Of a DNA stretch of 64,000 bases, positions 33,927 through 45,157 are shown piece by piece. The stretch is from contig NC_134103.1 of NCBI RefSeq assembly GCF_000715075.1, positions 73,781,519 through 73,845,518 of the forward strand, written 5' to 3'. The translations under genes were made by a program, and so were the position numbers. The notes beneath the pieces were generated by a model. It was not told the DNA's origin, did not search any database, and saw nothing but the letters and a program-made list of their open reading frames with translations. Position 1 is the stretch's first letter, and each line of letters opens with the position of its first letter. Origin of the DNA: Nicotiana tabacum. Its lineage: Eukaryota > Streptophyta > Magnoliopsida > Solanales > Solanaceae.

Positions 33927-35653
33927 TGAGCTCATGTGCAATGCTAGCGACGTTGCGGTAAGAGCGGTATTGGGGCAAAGAATCAACAAAATATTTCATC
34001 CAGTCTATTATGCAAGCAAAACAATGAACGATGCCCAAGTCAACTATACGGTGACCGAGAAAGAGCTATTAGCCATTGTCTTCGCCATGGAAAAGTTCTG
34101 CCCGTACCTCATGGGTACCTAAGTGATTGTGCACACCGATCACGCAGCACTTCATCATTTGATGAGTAAATAGGACTCTAAGGCTAGGTTGATGAGATGG
34201 GTTCTTCTTCTACAAGAGTTTGACCTTGAAATCATAGACCGAAAAGGGAGTGAGAATCAAGTGGCGGACCACTTGTCCCACTTGGAAGAGGAGGGACGGC
34301 CCCATGATGGCCTCGAGATTAATGATTCATTTTCGGATGAACAACTCCTCTCCGTGTCTGTGACTGGGATACCTTGGTTCACTGATGTGGCTAACTTTCT
34401 TGTGACCGGCATTGTCCCGAATGAGCTCTCTTCAAACCAAAGGAAGAAGCTCAAACGGGACTGCTTGGATTATTATTGGGACGAGCCATATCTTTTCAAA
34501 ATTTGCAATGATGGTGTTATCCGGAGATGTATTCCGAAAGAAGAGCAATTGAGTATTCTTGAAGCTTTCCATTCCTCGCCCTAAGGTGGTCACCATGTTG
34601 GGGCGAGAACTTCTACAAAGGTCCTAAGCACTGGATTCTATTGGCCTACCTTGTACAAAGATGCTAGCGAGCTCGTTAGGAGTTGTGATGAGTGCCAAAG
34701 AGCCGGTGGAATTTCCAAGAAGAATGAAATGCCTCTCACCACCATCCTTGAGATTGATATTTTTCAACGTGTGGGGCATCGACTTTATGGGGCCATTTGT
34801 GAGTTCATATGGGAATATTTATATTCTTGTTGTTGTGGATTATGTTTCCAAATAGGTTGAAGTTGTGGCTTTGCCCAACAATGAGGCACAGAGTGTGGTG
34901 GCTTTCTTAAAGAAAAATATCTTCATAAGGTTCGGCACCCCAAGAGCTATCATTAGTGATGGGGGTTCTCATTTTTGCAACAAAGTCTTTGACACTTTAC
35001 TTTCCAAGTATGGTGTCAATCATAAGGTGTCAACCCCCTATCATCCCCAGGCAAGTGGACAGGTTGAAGTCTCCAACAGAGAGATCAAGAGCATTATATC
35101 CAAGACTGTCAATGCAAATCGGACTGATTGGTCAAGGAAACCTGACGATGCTTTATGGGCATATATAACAGCTTACAAGACTCCAATTGGTATGTCTCTA
35201 TACCGGTTGGTATTTGGGAAAGCATGTCATCTTTTGGTTGAATTAGAGCACAAGGCTATGTGGGCGCTAAAGAAATTGAACCTTGAATGGGATGTAGCTA
35301 CCAATCTCCGAGTAGAGCAACTAAATAAACTTGATGAGTTCCGATTCCATGCTTATTCCAGCTCGTCCTTGTATAAGGACAAGATGAAGTACTTACATGA
35401 TAAGTATATCCGAAACAAAGAATTCAAGGAAGGTGACTTGGTTCTTCTATTCAACTCTCGGTTATGGATGTTTCGGGGAAAGCTCAAGTCGAAGTGGAGT
35501 GGTCCTTTCGAAGTGGTACATGTGACTCCTTTCGGTGCTCTAGATTTTAAAAACAAGAATGGTGAGATCTTTAGAGTCAATGGGCACCGAGTGAAGCACT
35601 ACCTTGGCAATATTGATGATAGCCACGTTGTGGCATTGATCCATTTCAAATGA
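33880..35653 (+). pseudogene. RNase H and integrase of element A, broken
   Basis: RNase H: MCNASDVAVRAVLGQ, VTEKELLAIVFAMEKF, HTDHAALHHL, then [20 protein letters not shown]. Integrase: zinc-binding region around 34590-34710 ([22 protein letters not shown]), core with GIDFMGPF and DYVSK, then a clean 262-codon frame from 34865 with [30 protein letters not shown] and C-terminal [18 protein letters not shown]. Defects: stops at 34120, 34170 and 34582, a frameshift near 34770 and a stop at 34855. Ends TGA at 35651-35653. Confidence 0.9.
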
Positions 35654-35698
35654 TGATGGTAACATTGTCACGCCCTAATCTCGGGGAGCGCGACCGGC

Positions 35699-35724
35699 GC
35701 TCAACCGAGTGAACTCGGTCGAGC
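35699..35724 (-). promoter_or_regulatory. 3' LTR stem-loop in S
   Basis: GCTCAACCGAG and CTCGGTCGAGC form 11 pairs around a 4-base loop (one is G-U in the minus-strand RNA). AAGCC follows on the plus strand as in Q and R, so the transcript reads GGCTT before the stem. Confidence 0.8.
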
Positions 35725-37359
35725 AAGCCTATTAAACCTTTCCTACCCGACTCATTCATAATCCAAAAAGGGAACGCATCACCATTTTTAAAACAGGGGA
35801 GAGATCAGTTATATAAATATATAAGCGTTGCTAGTTCATTTTTTCATTATATACATTATATCATAGTTAGGTTTCCTAAATACAACTCGATCCAACGACC
35901 ACCCCAACATACATACATGACCCACATAAATGTCTACGGAGCCTCTAAGGGTACAAAAGAGCAACATGACAATGCCGGCAACAAGGCCCCGACTATACCT
36001 CAAAATATGAAAACTTATACAAAAGAAGGACTACATGACCCCTGGGAGGAATAGGGCTCACCAAGACTGCTGTGAGGAGAGAAAAAGAGCACCACTATCT
36101 GCGATCGGCACTATCTGCGATGGAACCACCTACATCTATTCAAAGATGTAGCGCCCCCGACAAAACGGACGTTAGTACTGTCGAATAGTACTAGTATGTA
36201 AGGCAAACACCAATATTAGTAGGATGAACAGTGAAACAAAGAGAAGACAGTCATAATAATCAATAAGTACTTCACAGAAATACAAAGAAACACCAAGTAA
36301 GGATCACATAATTTCCAATTCAATCTTTCCATCTTTTTAGGTTAATAATCTTTAGTGCCAAAGCCACAACTCGTAATGCCACCACGTTTTTACTCGGAGT
36401 CCGGTCTCGGCCCGACCGGCTAAGCCATCTCAAGTAGGACATATCCATATCCACATTGTAAATCAATGATTCCAATACAAATGCCACCATGTGTACAGCA
36501 TGGCATCCGATCTCGGCTAAGCCATCTCACTTGAGACATAACCTCTTTCCCATCTTTCGTTACATGGCACAAACAACCTCATTTATTAAGTAGTTCTGGG
36601 CACTTGGGAATATTTTACAATTCAAGTCTTTCCCTTTGTATTCGTTCAAATAACATCATCAATCATGTTGATAAGTACCATCACATAAGGCATTTCACAC
36701 ATAAGGGAAAGAGCTTGGAAAATCATGATTTCGTTCTCAAATAGCATGATGACATGGTAACCATCTAAAACAATTAGGGAACATGAATCTTTCAATCCAA
36801 CACACTAAAGCAAACAATTCTAGTATGATCAAGTTGGAACTTACACCAATTATTCGGACACCAGGAGTTCGATTCTAAGAAGAAAAGAGTTAGCCATACA
36901 TACCTCAATTGCGCTTCTTTAGATTCTACAATTATCTGGAACCCTTAGCAACCTTAATCTATTTTTGCAATATACAAATTGAACCAAAAATTAGGAAAAT
37001 ATTCATAGTTCTAGTTCACTTTTTTTATTTTTCCCACACTCTTTATCACATGCATGTAAGATAAACCACTCTCATACCCATGAAGTATTAACCTAGTACC
37101 CCATTATAGCTATGTTTGAAATTAAGAGCTGGGGTGATCAAATCTTACCTTTTTGGATGAAGAATTTGGTGCTCTGCATGAGTATTTCCAAGCTTTGAGT
37201 GATGGCTGAAGATTAATTGATGAAAATTAGGCCCTCCCTCTAGAACCCTCTCTCTCCCACACTAGAAATATGAGAAATGAGCTTCAAAATGGACTAAAGG
37301 GGTGTTTTAACGGAATGGGGGTCGGGTTTTAAATTAAGAAAATAGGTGCCGCGACACAG

Positions 37360-37682
37360 GTCTGCGGTCGCAAATACGATCGCATAATGGTTATGCGATC
37401 CGCAAAGTGACCGTAGAAATGGCCCTCAAGGGCCTGAACTTACGGCCCAGGTATGCGACCAGTATGCAGTCCGCATACTCGTTCTGCGGTCGCATAATGC
37501 ACCACAGAACTCCCTCAGCAAAAACTCACGAGGGATTATGCGATCGATATGCAGTCTGCATAGTGGTTATGCGGTCGCATAATCGACCGCAAAGCTGACC
37601 TCAAATTGGCCAACGTACTGCTTCACTCTGCGGCCATCATGCGGTCCACAGAGTGATTATGCGGTCGCATAATGGGTCGCAG
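37360..37682. repeat. GC-rich palindrome array (GCGGTCGCAT type) in S
   Basis: TCTGCGGTCGCA, TATGCGGTCGCATAAT and GACCGCAAAG words on both strands, like LTR P. Confidence 0.85.
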
Positions 37683-37989
37683 AAATGCGTCCTTCTGCGA
37701 AACATTTTCCTCTAAGTCCGTGGGGTACTGTTCAAACATGAATCTATCTTGGCACCACGAAACCCCGAGTTTTTAGTTTAAATGTTTTTACGGGTCCTTA
37801 CAAATGTACGTCGTGCCGCGACGTTAAATCAGGCGCTTCTTGGGAGGCAACCTATGTGTTTTTCTTTCTTTTGATTTTCTTCGAAGATTAGACATTGTTT
37901 TGGACTAACTTGTTGTGAAGTGTATATAGGAATTGGTCGTGCAGTGCAGGTAATTGGCAAGAAAAGTTTGGCTAAATGGTGAACATTCA

Positions 37990-38265
37990 CGGACTGCGCT
38001 CAAAATTTCACGGACCGCATGAGCACTTCGCGACCACACAATTCTGCGCGCGGTCGTGTAGCTGAAATGGGAAAATTACTAAATCTCTGAAGTTGACCTG
38101 TCAAAATTCCTTCAGAGTTCGCGGTCCACATTTAAATTTTTGCGATCCGCTCAAATTGTGCAGCCGCGGCCAGTTTTTCGCGGACCGCGCCTGTGCACCT
38201 GAGGCAGACCTACAGAAAGGTAAAGAGTGCGGACCGCGACAAAATTTCGCGGCCGCACTCAGGTA
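37990..38265 (+). repeat. GC-rich array 1 in internal region of A
   Basis: Words such as CACGGACCGC, TTCGCGGTCC, GCGGACCGCG and TCGCGGCCGCA, of the same kind as in the A LTR. Confidence 0.8.
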
Positions 38266-38694
38266 AGGCGGTGGAGTCACTGGGTTCTGAGTATAAATAG
38301 GAGTTCTTAAAATATTTCACACTTTACGAACCCTAACCTCTCAAACTCACCTAAAGCATTGTGCATCCTTACTTGGTTTCAAACTCAACCTATTCTCATC
38401 AATTGTCAATTTCCTACCACATTTTACAACTGGTATGTTCAATTCAATAATTTGATTTTATATTTTTCTTTTCTTTTCTCTCTGTTTTAATTTTTCTTTT
38501 TAGATAGGGTTAAAATCATGCCAAAATGTCAAATTAATGTTTAATTTTTGATTAACAACATATGGTTAGTGTTTGTATGCATAATGGGGGTTGGGGTTAG
38601 TAACTTTGCATGTTTAATTGCTACAATTCTTGGGTAATTAGTTAAAACCTTAGATTTAGGTGTTCATCAGTGCCGATTTATGTTGAATTTCGCA

Positions 38695-39100
38695 GTCGCG
38701 GTCATTTTTCCGCGGTCCGCGATAGGGTATGCAGTCGCATCCAAATATTACGTGGTACGCGATACCCTAGCTTCAAGGCACTGATAGTTGTTTAGAATTT
38801 GCAGGCGCGGTCATTTTTGCGTTGTCCGCGATTGGTCTTTCGCGGCCGCACCCAACTTTTCGCGGTCCGTGCGTTTGAACTTCAAAGACTCTATCATTTG
38901 CCTTTGCGGCCGCGTTCATTTTTATGCGGTCCGCAATTGGTCTTTTGCGGCCACACTCATTTTTGTGAGGTCTGCCGTTGATCAAGTTCAGATAGCCAGT
39001 AGTCTGAGCCTGGCCTCTTCGCGGCCGCATTCACTTTTACGCGGTCAGCGATGGGCAGTTCGCGGCCGCACTCGTTTTTGTGCGGTCCGCGATGCCCTGT
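38695..39100 (+). repeat. GC-rich array 2 in internal region of A
   Basis: About five units of TTCGCGGCCGCACTCATTTT followed by GCGGTCCGCGAT(T/G), roughly 50-65 bp apart. It lies inside the possible intron. Confidence 0.85.
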
Positions 39101-39192
39101 TCTGAGAAGCATTGTTATTCATTTCATCTGTATTGCTTTAACACATAATTGAACCCCAATTCTAACTGTCTTTCACTACTTGTGTGTTGCAG

Positions 39193-41240
39193 AAATTGGT
39201 GCGTTCTCGTGGGAGAGGAGACACTTCAAAGAGGAGAGCAGAATCCTCCCGAGGCCAGGGTAAAGGAAAGCAAATCTTACCTTTAGTAACTCAAAGGGTA
39301 GTAGGCAAAAAGGCTACCTTCGTTAGACCTCTTGCCGACTCCTCGGACACAAGTAAATACCTCTCATCCCGGAAGACGTCTGAGGGGGATTCTGTACAAC
39401 CACAACTGGGGGCACAACCACAACAACTCCCCAGCAGATTCCATTTAGTAGATGAGCCTACCTCATTCTCTAGTTCTTCTGGTGGCTCAGAGGGAGGTAG
39501 TCAGGCATCTGAACCATCTTCCCCACCTTCTACAACACCTGCCTCAACAGCTGCCCCAATAAATATTGATGATGATGACGAGGTCCCGGATGGCGGGAGA
39601 GGGGGTGATACAGTTATGGGAGGCCTGGCTAGATCAAAGAAGTCGGAGGTGTAGGCTGATAGGTTTGTAAGTGAGAAGGCGTATGGCAAAATTCGGGAAT
39701 GGTGGCCCCAAAGGTCGCTTACTATTGAGCGACAATTCATAACAAAAGACCTAAGCCAGCACAATCTAAATGTCCTACGACAATTTACGGAGAGAAAATG
39801 ATGGAAATGTTCCGGTTGAAAGATGCAAATGAATACCTCGTCAAGAAATTTTATGCCAATGTTACCCACATCAAAAATGGTACAAAGGTGACGAAGGTCC
39901 GGAACTTGAAAATCCGGTTTGATGGAGATGCATTGAACAGTTATGTAGGGTTTGAGGAGGTCGAGGCAATGCAATACCTGGAGAAGCTAGCCTTGAGTGA
40001 TGCAGTTTGCCCATGGCTAGCTGAGATACTTGCTATTCCGAGGCCGACACCTGCATGGCTCACAACTGGAGTTCAAATTGTCAGAGCCACCCTTAACTTT
40101 GAAGCAAAAGGGTGGGCAACATTCGTGTGCAGCCGTCTTTACCTGTGCCAGCATGAGAATGTCCTTCCACTATCGCGGGCAGTATTGATAGCTTCCATCA
40201 TAGCAGGCTATCCTATTAAAGTAGGAAACTTGATGTCCTACAACATCTCCAATGAAGTTCAAAAGAAGAAAGATCATATCCCTACCCTAACTTCCTCACA
40301 GAGTATTTCCACGACCAAGGGGTAGAGCCGAGGCATTTTGATGTAGAGATGAAGGCTAAAAAGCCTTTCTCATGGTACCACCTCCAGGGAGCGGACAAAC
40401 CTAAGTTCAAGGGTAAAGCCACTACTCCCACTGGTCAGTCTAAAGAGCCAGGGGTAGTGGCCACCGGGTCAGTTGCTGAGCCCTCCACAACAGCCGGTAC
40501 TTCTACTGGAGCAGCTGCCATGCCTCCTCCTTCCTCCAGGCCATCCATCACAGTACCATTATCTATGCCTTCATATTCTACCTACCCTCAGACTGCACTG
40601 TGGGTTTCATAGACACTATCCAGCCTCAACAACTGGATGCAGGCAGCTACCACAAAGCTGTATGTCCTATCTAGTGCAGTAGCAACATAATCTTCAGCCC
40701 CATCAGAGCTTCAGGTACCTCCATCATTGGAGGAATCTTTGAAGAAGATTCTGGACAACTAGAACAAGATTCTGGACGACCATAAGAAGATCCGGGAGAC
40801 TCTTGACACACATGGGAGGATTATCAAGGATTTGGGGAAGCAGGTGAAGAAGATGCGAAAAACTTAGGCATCTAAGGATTCGGTGGAGAAGTTAAGCAAA
40901 GAGGTTCAGAAGATTACTTCTGCCGGTGATATTCCACTGGACATGCTCATGGGGGAGACAGCCCCAGCAGCACCTACACCAGTGCATGAGGCATCAGATG
41001 CATCAGCTGGCCAGTCTGAGGAGCCGGCTGCCACTACACATATTGCTGAGGAGATGATACGGATGCTCAGGCACCCCGTGGTCCCCCAGTCAGAGGATGT
41101 AGAGATCTAGTTAGAGGACACGAAGGGAGCTGATGATCCTATGCAGTCTGAGGACCTCACTCATATTCCTGACTTGATGCAGCCTGATGCAGACAGAGAC
41201 CACATAGGGAGTTCTCTTGACTCTCTAACCTTTCCCTGAT
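39193..41240 (+). pseudogene. 3' ORF of element A (putative plant transposon protein / Athila env-position ORF), broken
   Basis: Successive frame pieces: a basic, Ser-rich N-terminus (RSRGRGDTSKRR) to 39651, then KAYGKIREWWPQRSLTIERQF, then 39798-40325 with FYANVTHI and AKGWATFVCSRLYLC, the core of a protein class found only in the 3' region of Athila-like elements. Next come a Pro/Thr/Ser-rich stretch (40349-40612), a Lys-rich likely coiled coil (40740-40900) and an acidic tail. Breaks: TAG at 39652, frameshifts near 39790 and 40310, several later stops. Such ORFs sit where env sits in retroviruses, but no signal peptide or membrane segment is visible; function unknown. Confidence 0.8.
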
Positions 41241-41283
41241 CTTATTTTGATATTAGCATTGAGGACAATGCTATTTTTAATTT

Positions 41284-41305
41284 GGGGGGGTAGGGGTGGG
41301 GGTGG
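41284..41305 (+). promoter_or_regulatory. G-rich (polypurine-like) tract after the 3' ORF of A
   Basis: GGGGGGGTAGGGGTGGGGGT follows GAGGACAATGCTATTTTTAA. The corresponding GAGGAC...TTGGGGG text is in element C (12340-12372, minus). It may be a plus-strand priming site or a conserved element upstream of the real PPT. Confidence 0.55.
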
Positions 41306-42230
41306 TCCATTTTGATTTGATTTGTGATGGCATTTGGTATGTAATAACTATGACACTATTTTTCTATATCATTATTTACCGTTATTTTCACTTTTGGTAT
41401 TTATATAATTTTACCATTCGATGTATATCTATTCATTTCCATTATGTATTTATTCATTTACTCCATTTTGTACATATTCAGTTTACTTTCCGTAGTTTAC
41501 TTCATAACTTCTTTCGTTATTTTGCTTTAATAGCTTAGCTTCTTATTTCCTCTAGTAGATTCTTTCTAAGTTTTTAGTTTTTTTTTTACATTTTGTGTGA
41601 ACAATAAGCCTTTGGTTTTCTTAATGCCACGGTTCTTTCCAAAGGTGGATGTTGTGTGAACCGGGTGGCTCTTCCCAACGACGGATGGCGTGACAACCTT
41701 CTTAAGGGATCGAGTCTGTTTTCTTTTTGTTTTGGTGTATATAATAGTAATAATGAATAAAAGTGTCTCAAGAAGGCTTCACTTGGTACTAACACATTTA
41801 CCTTCGACCTCATGGTTAGAGACAAGTTGATTGGCAAATATTAGCTCTAGTTGTGACCTTTAGACTCTTGCGTTGACTAAAACAATCATCGAGTGGTTTC
41901 CTTGAGCCATTTGTGATTTCCAATCTTAGCTAGGGTTGTTGTGGGCCCTCGACTCTATTTTTTTCAACAATCCAGCAGCTTGAGAGGTGAGGTATTGAAT
42001 TGCAAGTCCAAGTCTCATGACAATAAGTCTAGAACTTGCCCTGAATGTTTGTCTAGGCAAAATTCTAAGTGTAGCTCGACTTGAGAAATGATTGTGGGCT
42101 CTCCTTGGTCTAATTTGAACCTTGAAAGCTTCTGTAGCCTACCAATATGATATCCCTAGTCAATTCCTTTGAGCCTAAGCCTTTTTCATTCAATAGCTCA
42201 ACTTATGCATGATATGTTTCTCTTATCAAT
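41306..42230 (+). other. 3' non-coding region of element A
   Basis: T-rich then mixed sequence, no gene. It ends with a 35-bp word (42195-42229) almost identical to the LTR edge of element C at 11641-11675. Confidence 0.55.
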
Positions 42231-42442
42231 AATATAACTGATATATAGCTTAAAGTATATATATATTTATATGTATATCGCATCATGTTTTACTCATGTT
42301 TCGTGGATTTTGGATGCAAAATGTATTGATTTATGTTAATTTATGGTATTTTTATATGTAGGAATTATCCGGAGGCAATATGGGGCAAAAGGTACGAGAT
42401 TAGAGTCAAAAAGAAGTAAAAGATGAAAAATTGGCCATTGTA

Positions 42443-42540
42443 GCGCCACAGGCAGCGTGGGGCGCTACCTGTGGCACCATTTCTAGAATGCTTATTTTCT
42501 CAGTTCCAGGGCTAGTGCCCCACGCTGCCCTAGGCGCTGG
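42443..42540 (+). repeat. GC module (GCGCC type) in LTR B
   Basis: Runs from GCGCCACAGGCAGCGTGG to GCCCCACGCTGCCCTAGGCG with ATTTCTAGAA in the middle. It matches the complement of the modules in the same-strand element D, so it is inverted relative to transcription. Confidence 0.85.
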
Positions 42541-42604
42541 TGATGGAAACTTCTCCAACTTTGCCTGGGACAAGGTTATTTAGGCCTAAGTCCTATCCAA
42601 CGCG

Positions 42605-42612
42605 TATAAAAG
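42605..42612 (+). promoter_or_regulatory. TATA box of LTR B
   Basis: TATAAAAG, 65 bp after the GC module. Confidence 0.6.
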
Positions 42613-43484
42613 CAAGACTAAGCCTATTTTGAGAGGGGAGACGCCACTTTGAAGAAAAAATACAAATGAGGAACATCCAGGAGTGAGGATATCTCAGTTT
42701 TCTTCATATTTTCTTAGTATTTTCAATTATTCAACACTTGTGAATTTGTTTTGATACTATCATGAGTAGCTAAAACCCATAATTCTAGGGTTGTGATTTA
42801 GCCATGAATATTGTCCTTTAAAGTTGACTTAACCTTGATTACAATTCACCAATATACGGTTGTTTCTTCAAATTCTGTGATTAGTTGCTTAATTGTCTGG
42901 CCGGCAATTAGGTTCTATTTACTATGTATGCTATGCTTGGGAAAGCCATGTTTAGATAGAGAAGAATTGAAGAGAGCATGATCTTAACTCTGACTAGGGC
43001 GGATTTATGTTTAGGATAGGAATATACCTAGTCATCATGCTTAATTAAATATTGTAATATTAATGCGATCTTAATAGATTGATTCCATAGGAATATAGGC
43101 GTTAATCTGTTTTGAATAGGCGAGTAGTACTTCGGGAGAAGGCTGCGAGAGCAATTATTCGATTAATTATCAATCATGAGTGAATTGTATGAAAGGGAGA
43201 GTTAATTAAAACACAATAGGATTGGTGAATTGATCACAACCCTGCAATACTCGTCTCTACTGAATACACAACAACCATTTTGCTGCTTGATAAATTAGTT
43301 ACTTGTTAGAATTATTGCGTAGAATAAACACACTTTTGAACTCGAAAATACTTGACTGAATAATAATCTTTGTGAAACTAGTGGGTAGTTAACACAAGTA
43401 TATGTGGGTTCAACACTCGACTTATCATTTTATTACTTGTACGACCACGTATACTTGCGTATGCATTTGGGAGCAACACGTTTT

Positions 43485-43502
43485 TGGCATTGTTGCCGAG
43501 GA
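43485..43502 (+). promoter_or_regulatory. Primer-binding site of element B
   Basis: TGGCATTGTTGCCGAGGA, a near-copy of the site at 28313-28330 with two C/G losses in the CG-rich part, as expected after cytosine deamination. Confidence 0.72.
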
Positions 43503-43587
43503 CTTGAATATTGACTACTTTTTAATTATATATTGCATCAAGTCTAACTTTCTTATTGGTTGCTCTGCTCTCATAAACTTTCATTAA

Positions 43588-44815
43588 ATGCGAAGGGTCA
43601 GAAGCCAAGATAGACTTCAAGGCTTTGACCCCGAACCTGAGAGAACATTTCACAGGAGGTTGAGGGAAGCAAGGGACACATATAATCTTCAGGCACTTGT
43701 TCAATTTCTTATGGACATGGAAGATGAGCAACATATGGCTGTTCAGGAGCTGGTGATGCCCAACATTGCTAATATCACCTCCAGCATTGTGAAGCCCAAA
43801 ATCACTGGGCACTTTGAGCTGAAACAGAGCATGATCCAACTACTACATGCGAATGGGCAGTTTGTGGGTATTCCACACGAGGATCCACAACAGCACATCC
43901 TGAACTTCTTGGATATTAGTGATACTTATATCACTAACAGAGTCACTCCATACTATGTGAGACTCATATGGTTCTCATTCTTTCTGTTAGGTGAAGCAAA
44001 GCGATGGTTGAAGGCGAAACCAACTAATTCTATTACATCATGGAATGATCTGATGAGGAAATTTTTGGCAAGGTTCTTTCCTTAAGGAAAAACTGCAAAG
44101 ATCATAAGTGAGATAGTCACCTTCAAACAGAAATCAGAGGAATCTTTATATTCAGCTTGGGAAAGGTTCAAGGGGTTGCTCAGAGACTGTCCTCATCAAA
44201 ATTAAATAAATAAAGTGTTAGCTCACACTTTCATAGAAGGGCTACATCCTGAAACAAAAATTATGGTGGATGCTGCAGCGGGAGGTCAAGTGTTGGAGAA
44301 AAGCTTCGATGAGATATATGCATTATTGAACAAATTCTCCAAAAGCAATCCAGATTGGCAAGGAGAGATGGGCATACACACAATGCAAAAATCTACAGGA
44401 GTTCTCGAGTTAGATGTCGTCTCTACATTATCAGCGCAGATTGCCACACTGGCCAACCAAGTCAATCAGATGACTTTGGTTATTAACAAGCTCAGCCAGT
44501 GCAACAAGTTCAAATATTTTGTGAAGTATGTGAAGAGGGTAACATGAGCGACTTATACCCAGTTAATACGGAGTCTGTATATTTTGTGGGTAACATAAAT
44601 AAGGGCCAGACAAATCAGTATGGGAACACTTACAATCCTAACTGGAGGAACCACCCAAACTTCTCTTGGGGTGGAAACTAAGGTGCCCAGAATCAATACA
44701 GGCCACAAGCGCCTCAATAGCAATATAGACCACCTCAAGCTGAACAACCTACAAATCCGACGAGTCACCTTGAGGAGATGATGAAGAAACTAATGACTGA
44801 CCAGCAAGCTTAAGA
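43588..44815 (+). pseudogene. Gag of element B, broken
   Basis: ATG at 43588 opens 165 codons through the gag domain: FELKQSMIQLLHANGQF, PHQHILNFLDI-like text, FFLLGEAKRWL and WNDLMRKFLARFFP, ending in TAA near 44083. The frame continues (KTAKIISEIVTFKQ, ESLYSAWERFKGLLRDCP) past another stop, then FIEGLHPETKIMVDAAAGG. Near 44505-44550 a CxxC text (CEVCEEGNMSDLYP) looks like a C2HC zinc knuckle that has lost its His and last Cys. Asn/Gln-rich text follows. Clearly related to gag of element A but a different family. Confidence 0.85.
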
Positions 44816-45157
44816 AGCAGCTCACGTTACAGCGATTCAAAATTTGGAGCGACAAATGGGGCAACTTGCCAGTGCCCAAAATACTCGACCAGTTGGAGAT
44901 CTTCCAAGCGACATGAGGCTAATCCTAAGACATCTATTAATGTTGTGTCATTGAGGAATGGGAAACAGTTAGAAGAAGTCTAGTCGAAAAAGAGAAAGTA
45001 AGTGACCTTTCATGAGAAATCGACCACCATAGAAGCAGAATCCAAAAAATTAAAGGAGTCAGAGAAGCCAGCTGAAGAGGCGGTGGCTAAGCAACTCCAC
45101 TATTAGTTGCAAGGCCACCACCTTCATTCCCTTAGAGATTGCAGAAAGTGAAGGATA
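44816..45157 (+). pseudogene. Decayed gag-protease linker of element B
   Basis: NLERQMGQLASAQNTRP and GDLPSD text near 44830-44910 is the usual end-of-gag coil of this group; after that frames break repeatedly. Confidence 0.6.

Larger units (their letters stand above)
35666..37802 (-). mobile_element. Solo LTR S (minus), divergent TGTAA...TGACA family
   Basis: On the minus strand the unit starts TGTAAGGACCCG and ends GGGCGTGACA. It separates the integrase end from the conserved Athila text GCGACGTTAAATCAGGCGCT that normally follows it. Flanks AACAT and AATGT match at 3 of 5 positions; a 2-base loss would explain the difference. It carries a palindrome array and an 11-bp stem-loop in the position used by the other LTRs. 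Length 2137 bp, non-coding. Confidence 0.82.
37803..39192 (+). promoter_or_regulatory. Internal promoter-like region and possible intron of element A
   Basis: After the conserved post-integrase text, a GC-rich array (37990-38265; GCGGACCGCG words) is followed by GTATAAATAG (38291-38300), the same decamer as the LTR TATA box. A splice donor TG/GTATGT (38433) and an acceptor GTGTTGCAG (39192) could bound an intron that contains a second array (38695-39100). The 3' ORF begins right after the acceptor. A subgenomic or spliced message for the 3' ORF is inferred, not shown. Confidence 0.5.
27057..42230 (+). mobile_element. Athila-like Ty3-gypsy element A, broken, interrupted by LTR S
   Basis: Order: 5' LTR, PBS, gag, protease, RT (with tandem duplication), RNase H, integrase, internal promoter-like region, a 3' ORF of the putative plant transposon protein type, G-rich tract, 3' non-coding DNA. 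The extra 3' ORF, the Asp-tRNA-like PBS and the retropepsin LCDLGAS are typical of the Athila group. Solo LTR S (35666-37802) separates integrase from the 3' region. The 3' LTR is not recognisable; element B follows directly. Right limit approximate. Confidence 0.82.
42231..43480 (+). repeat. 5' LTR of element B (left end uncertain)
   Basis: Ends GGGAGCAACA a few bases before the primer site at 43485. Contains the GC module (42443-42540), a TATA box (42605), and GAGTAGCTAAAACCCATA as in LTR A. The left boundary is set only by the end of element A text; TGATATATAGC near 42239 could be its start. Confidence 0.6.

Noticed and set aside
38695..39100. Regularly spaced palindromic repeats resembling a CRISPR array
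   Set aside because: Units are diverged, spacers are similar to each other, there are no cas genes, and the context is a plant retrotransposon.
37803..39192. Separate solo LTR between integrase and 3' ORF of element A
   Set aside because: Considered because of the array plus TATA box, but no TG...CA ends or target duplication were found and the flanking text is the normal Athila post-integrase sequence; kept as an alternative explanation only.
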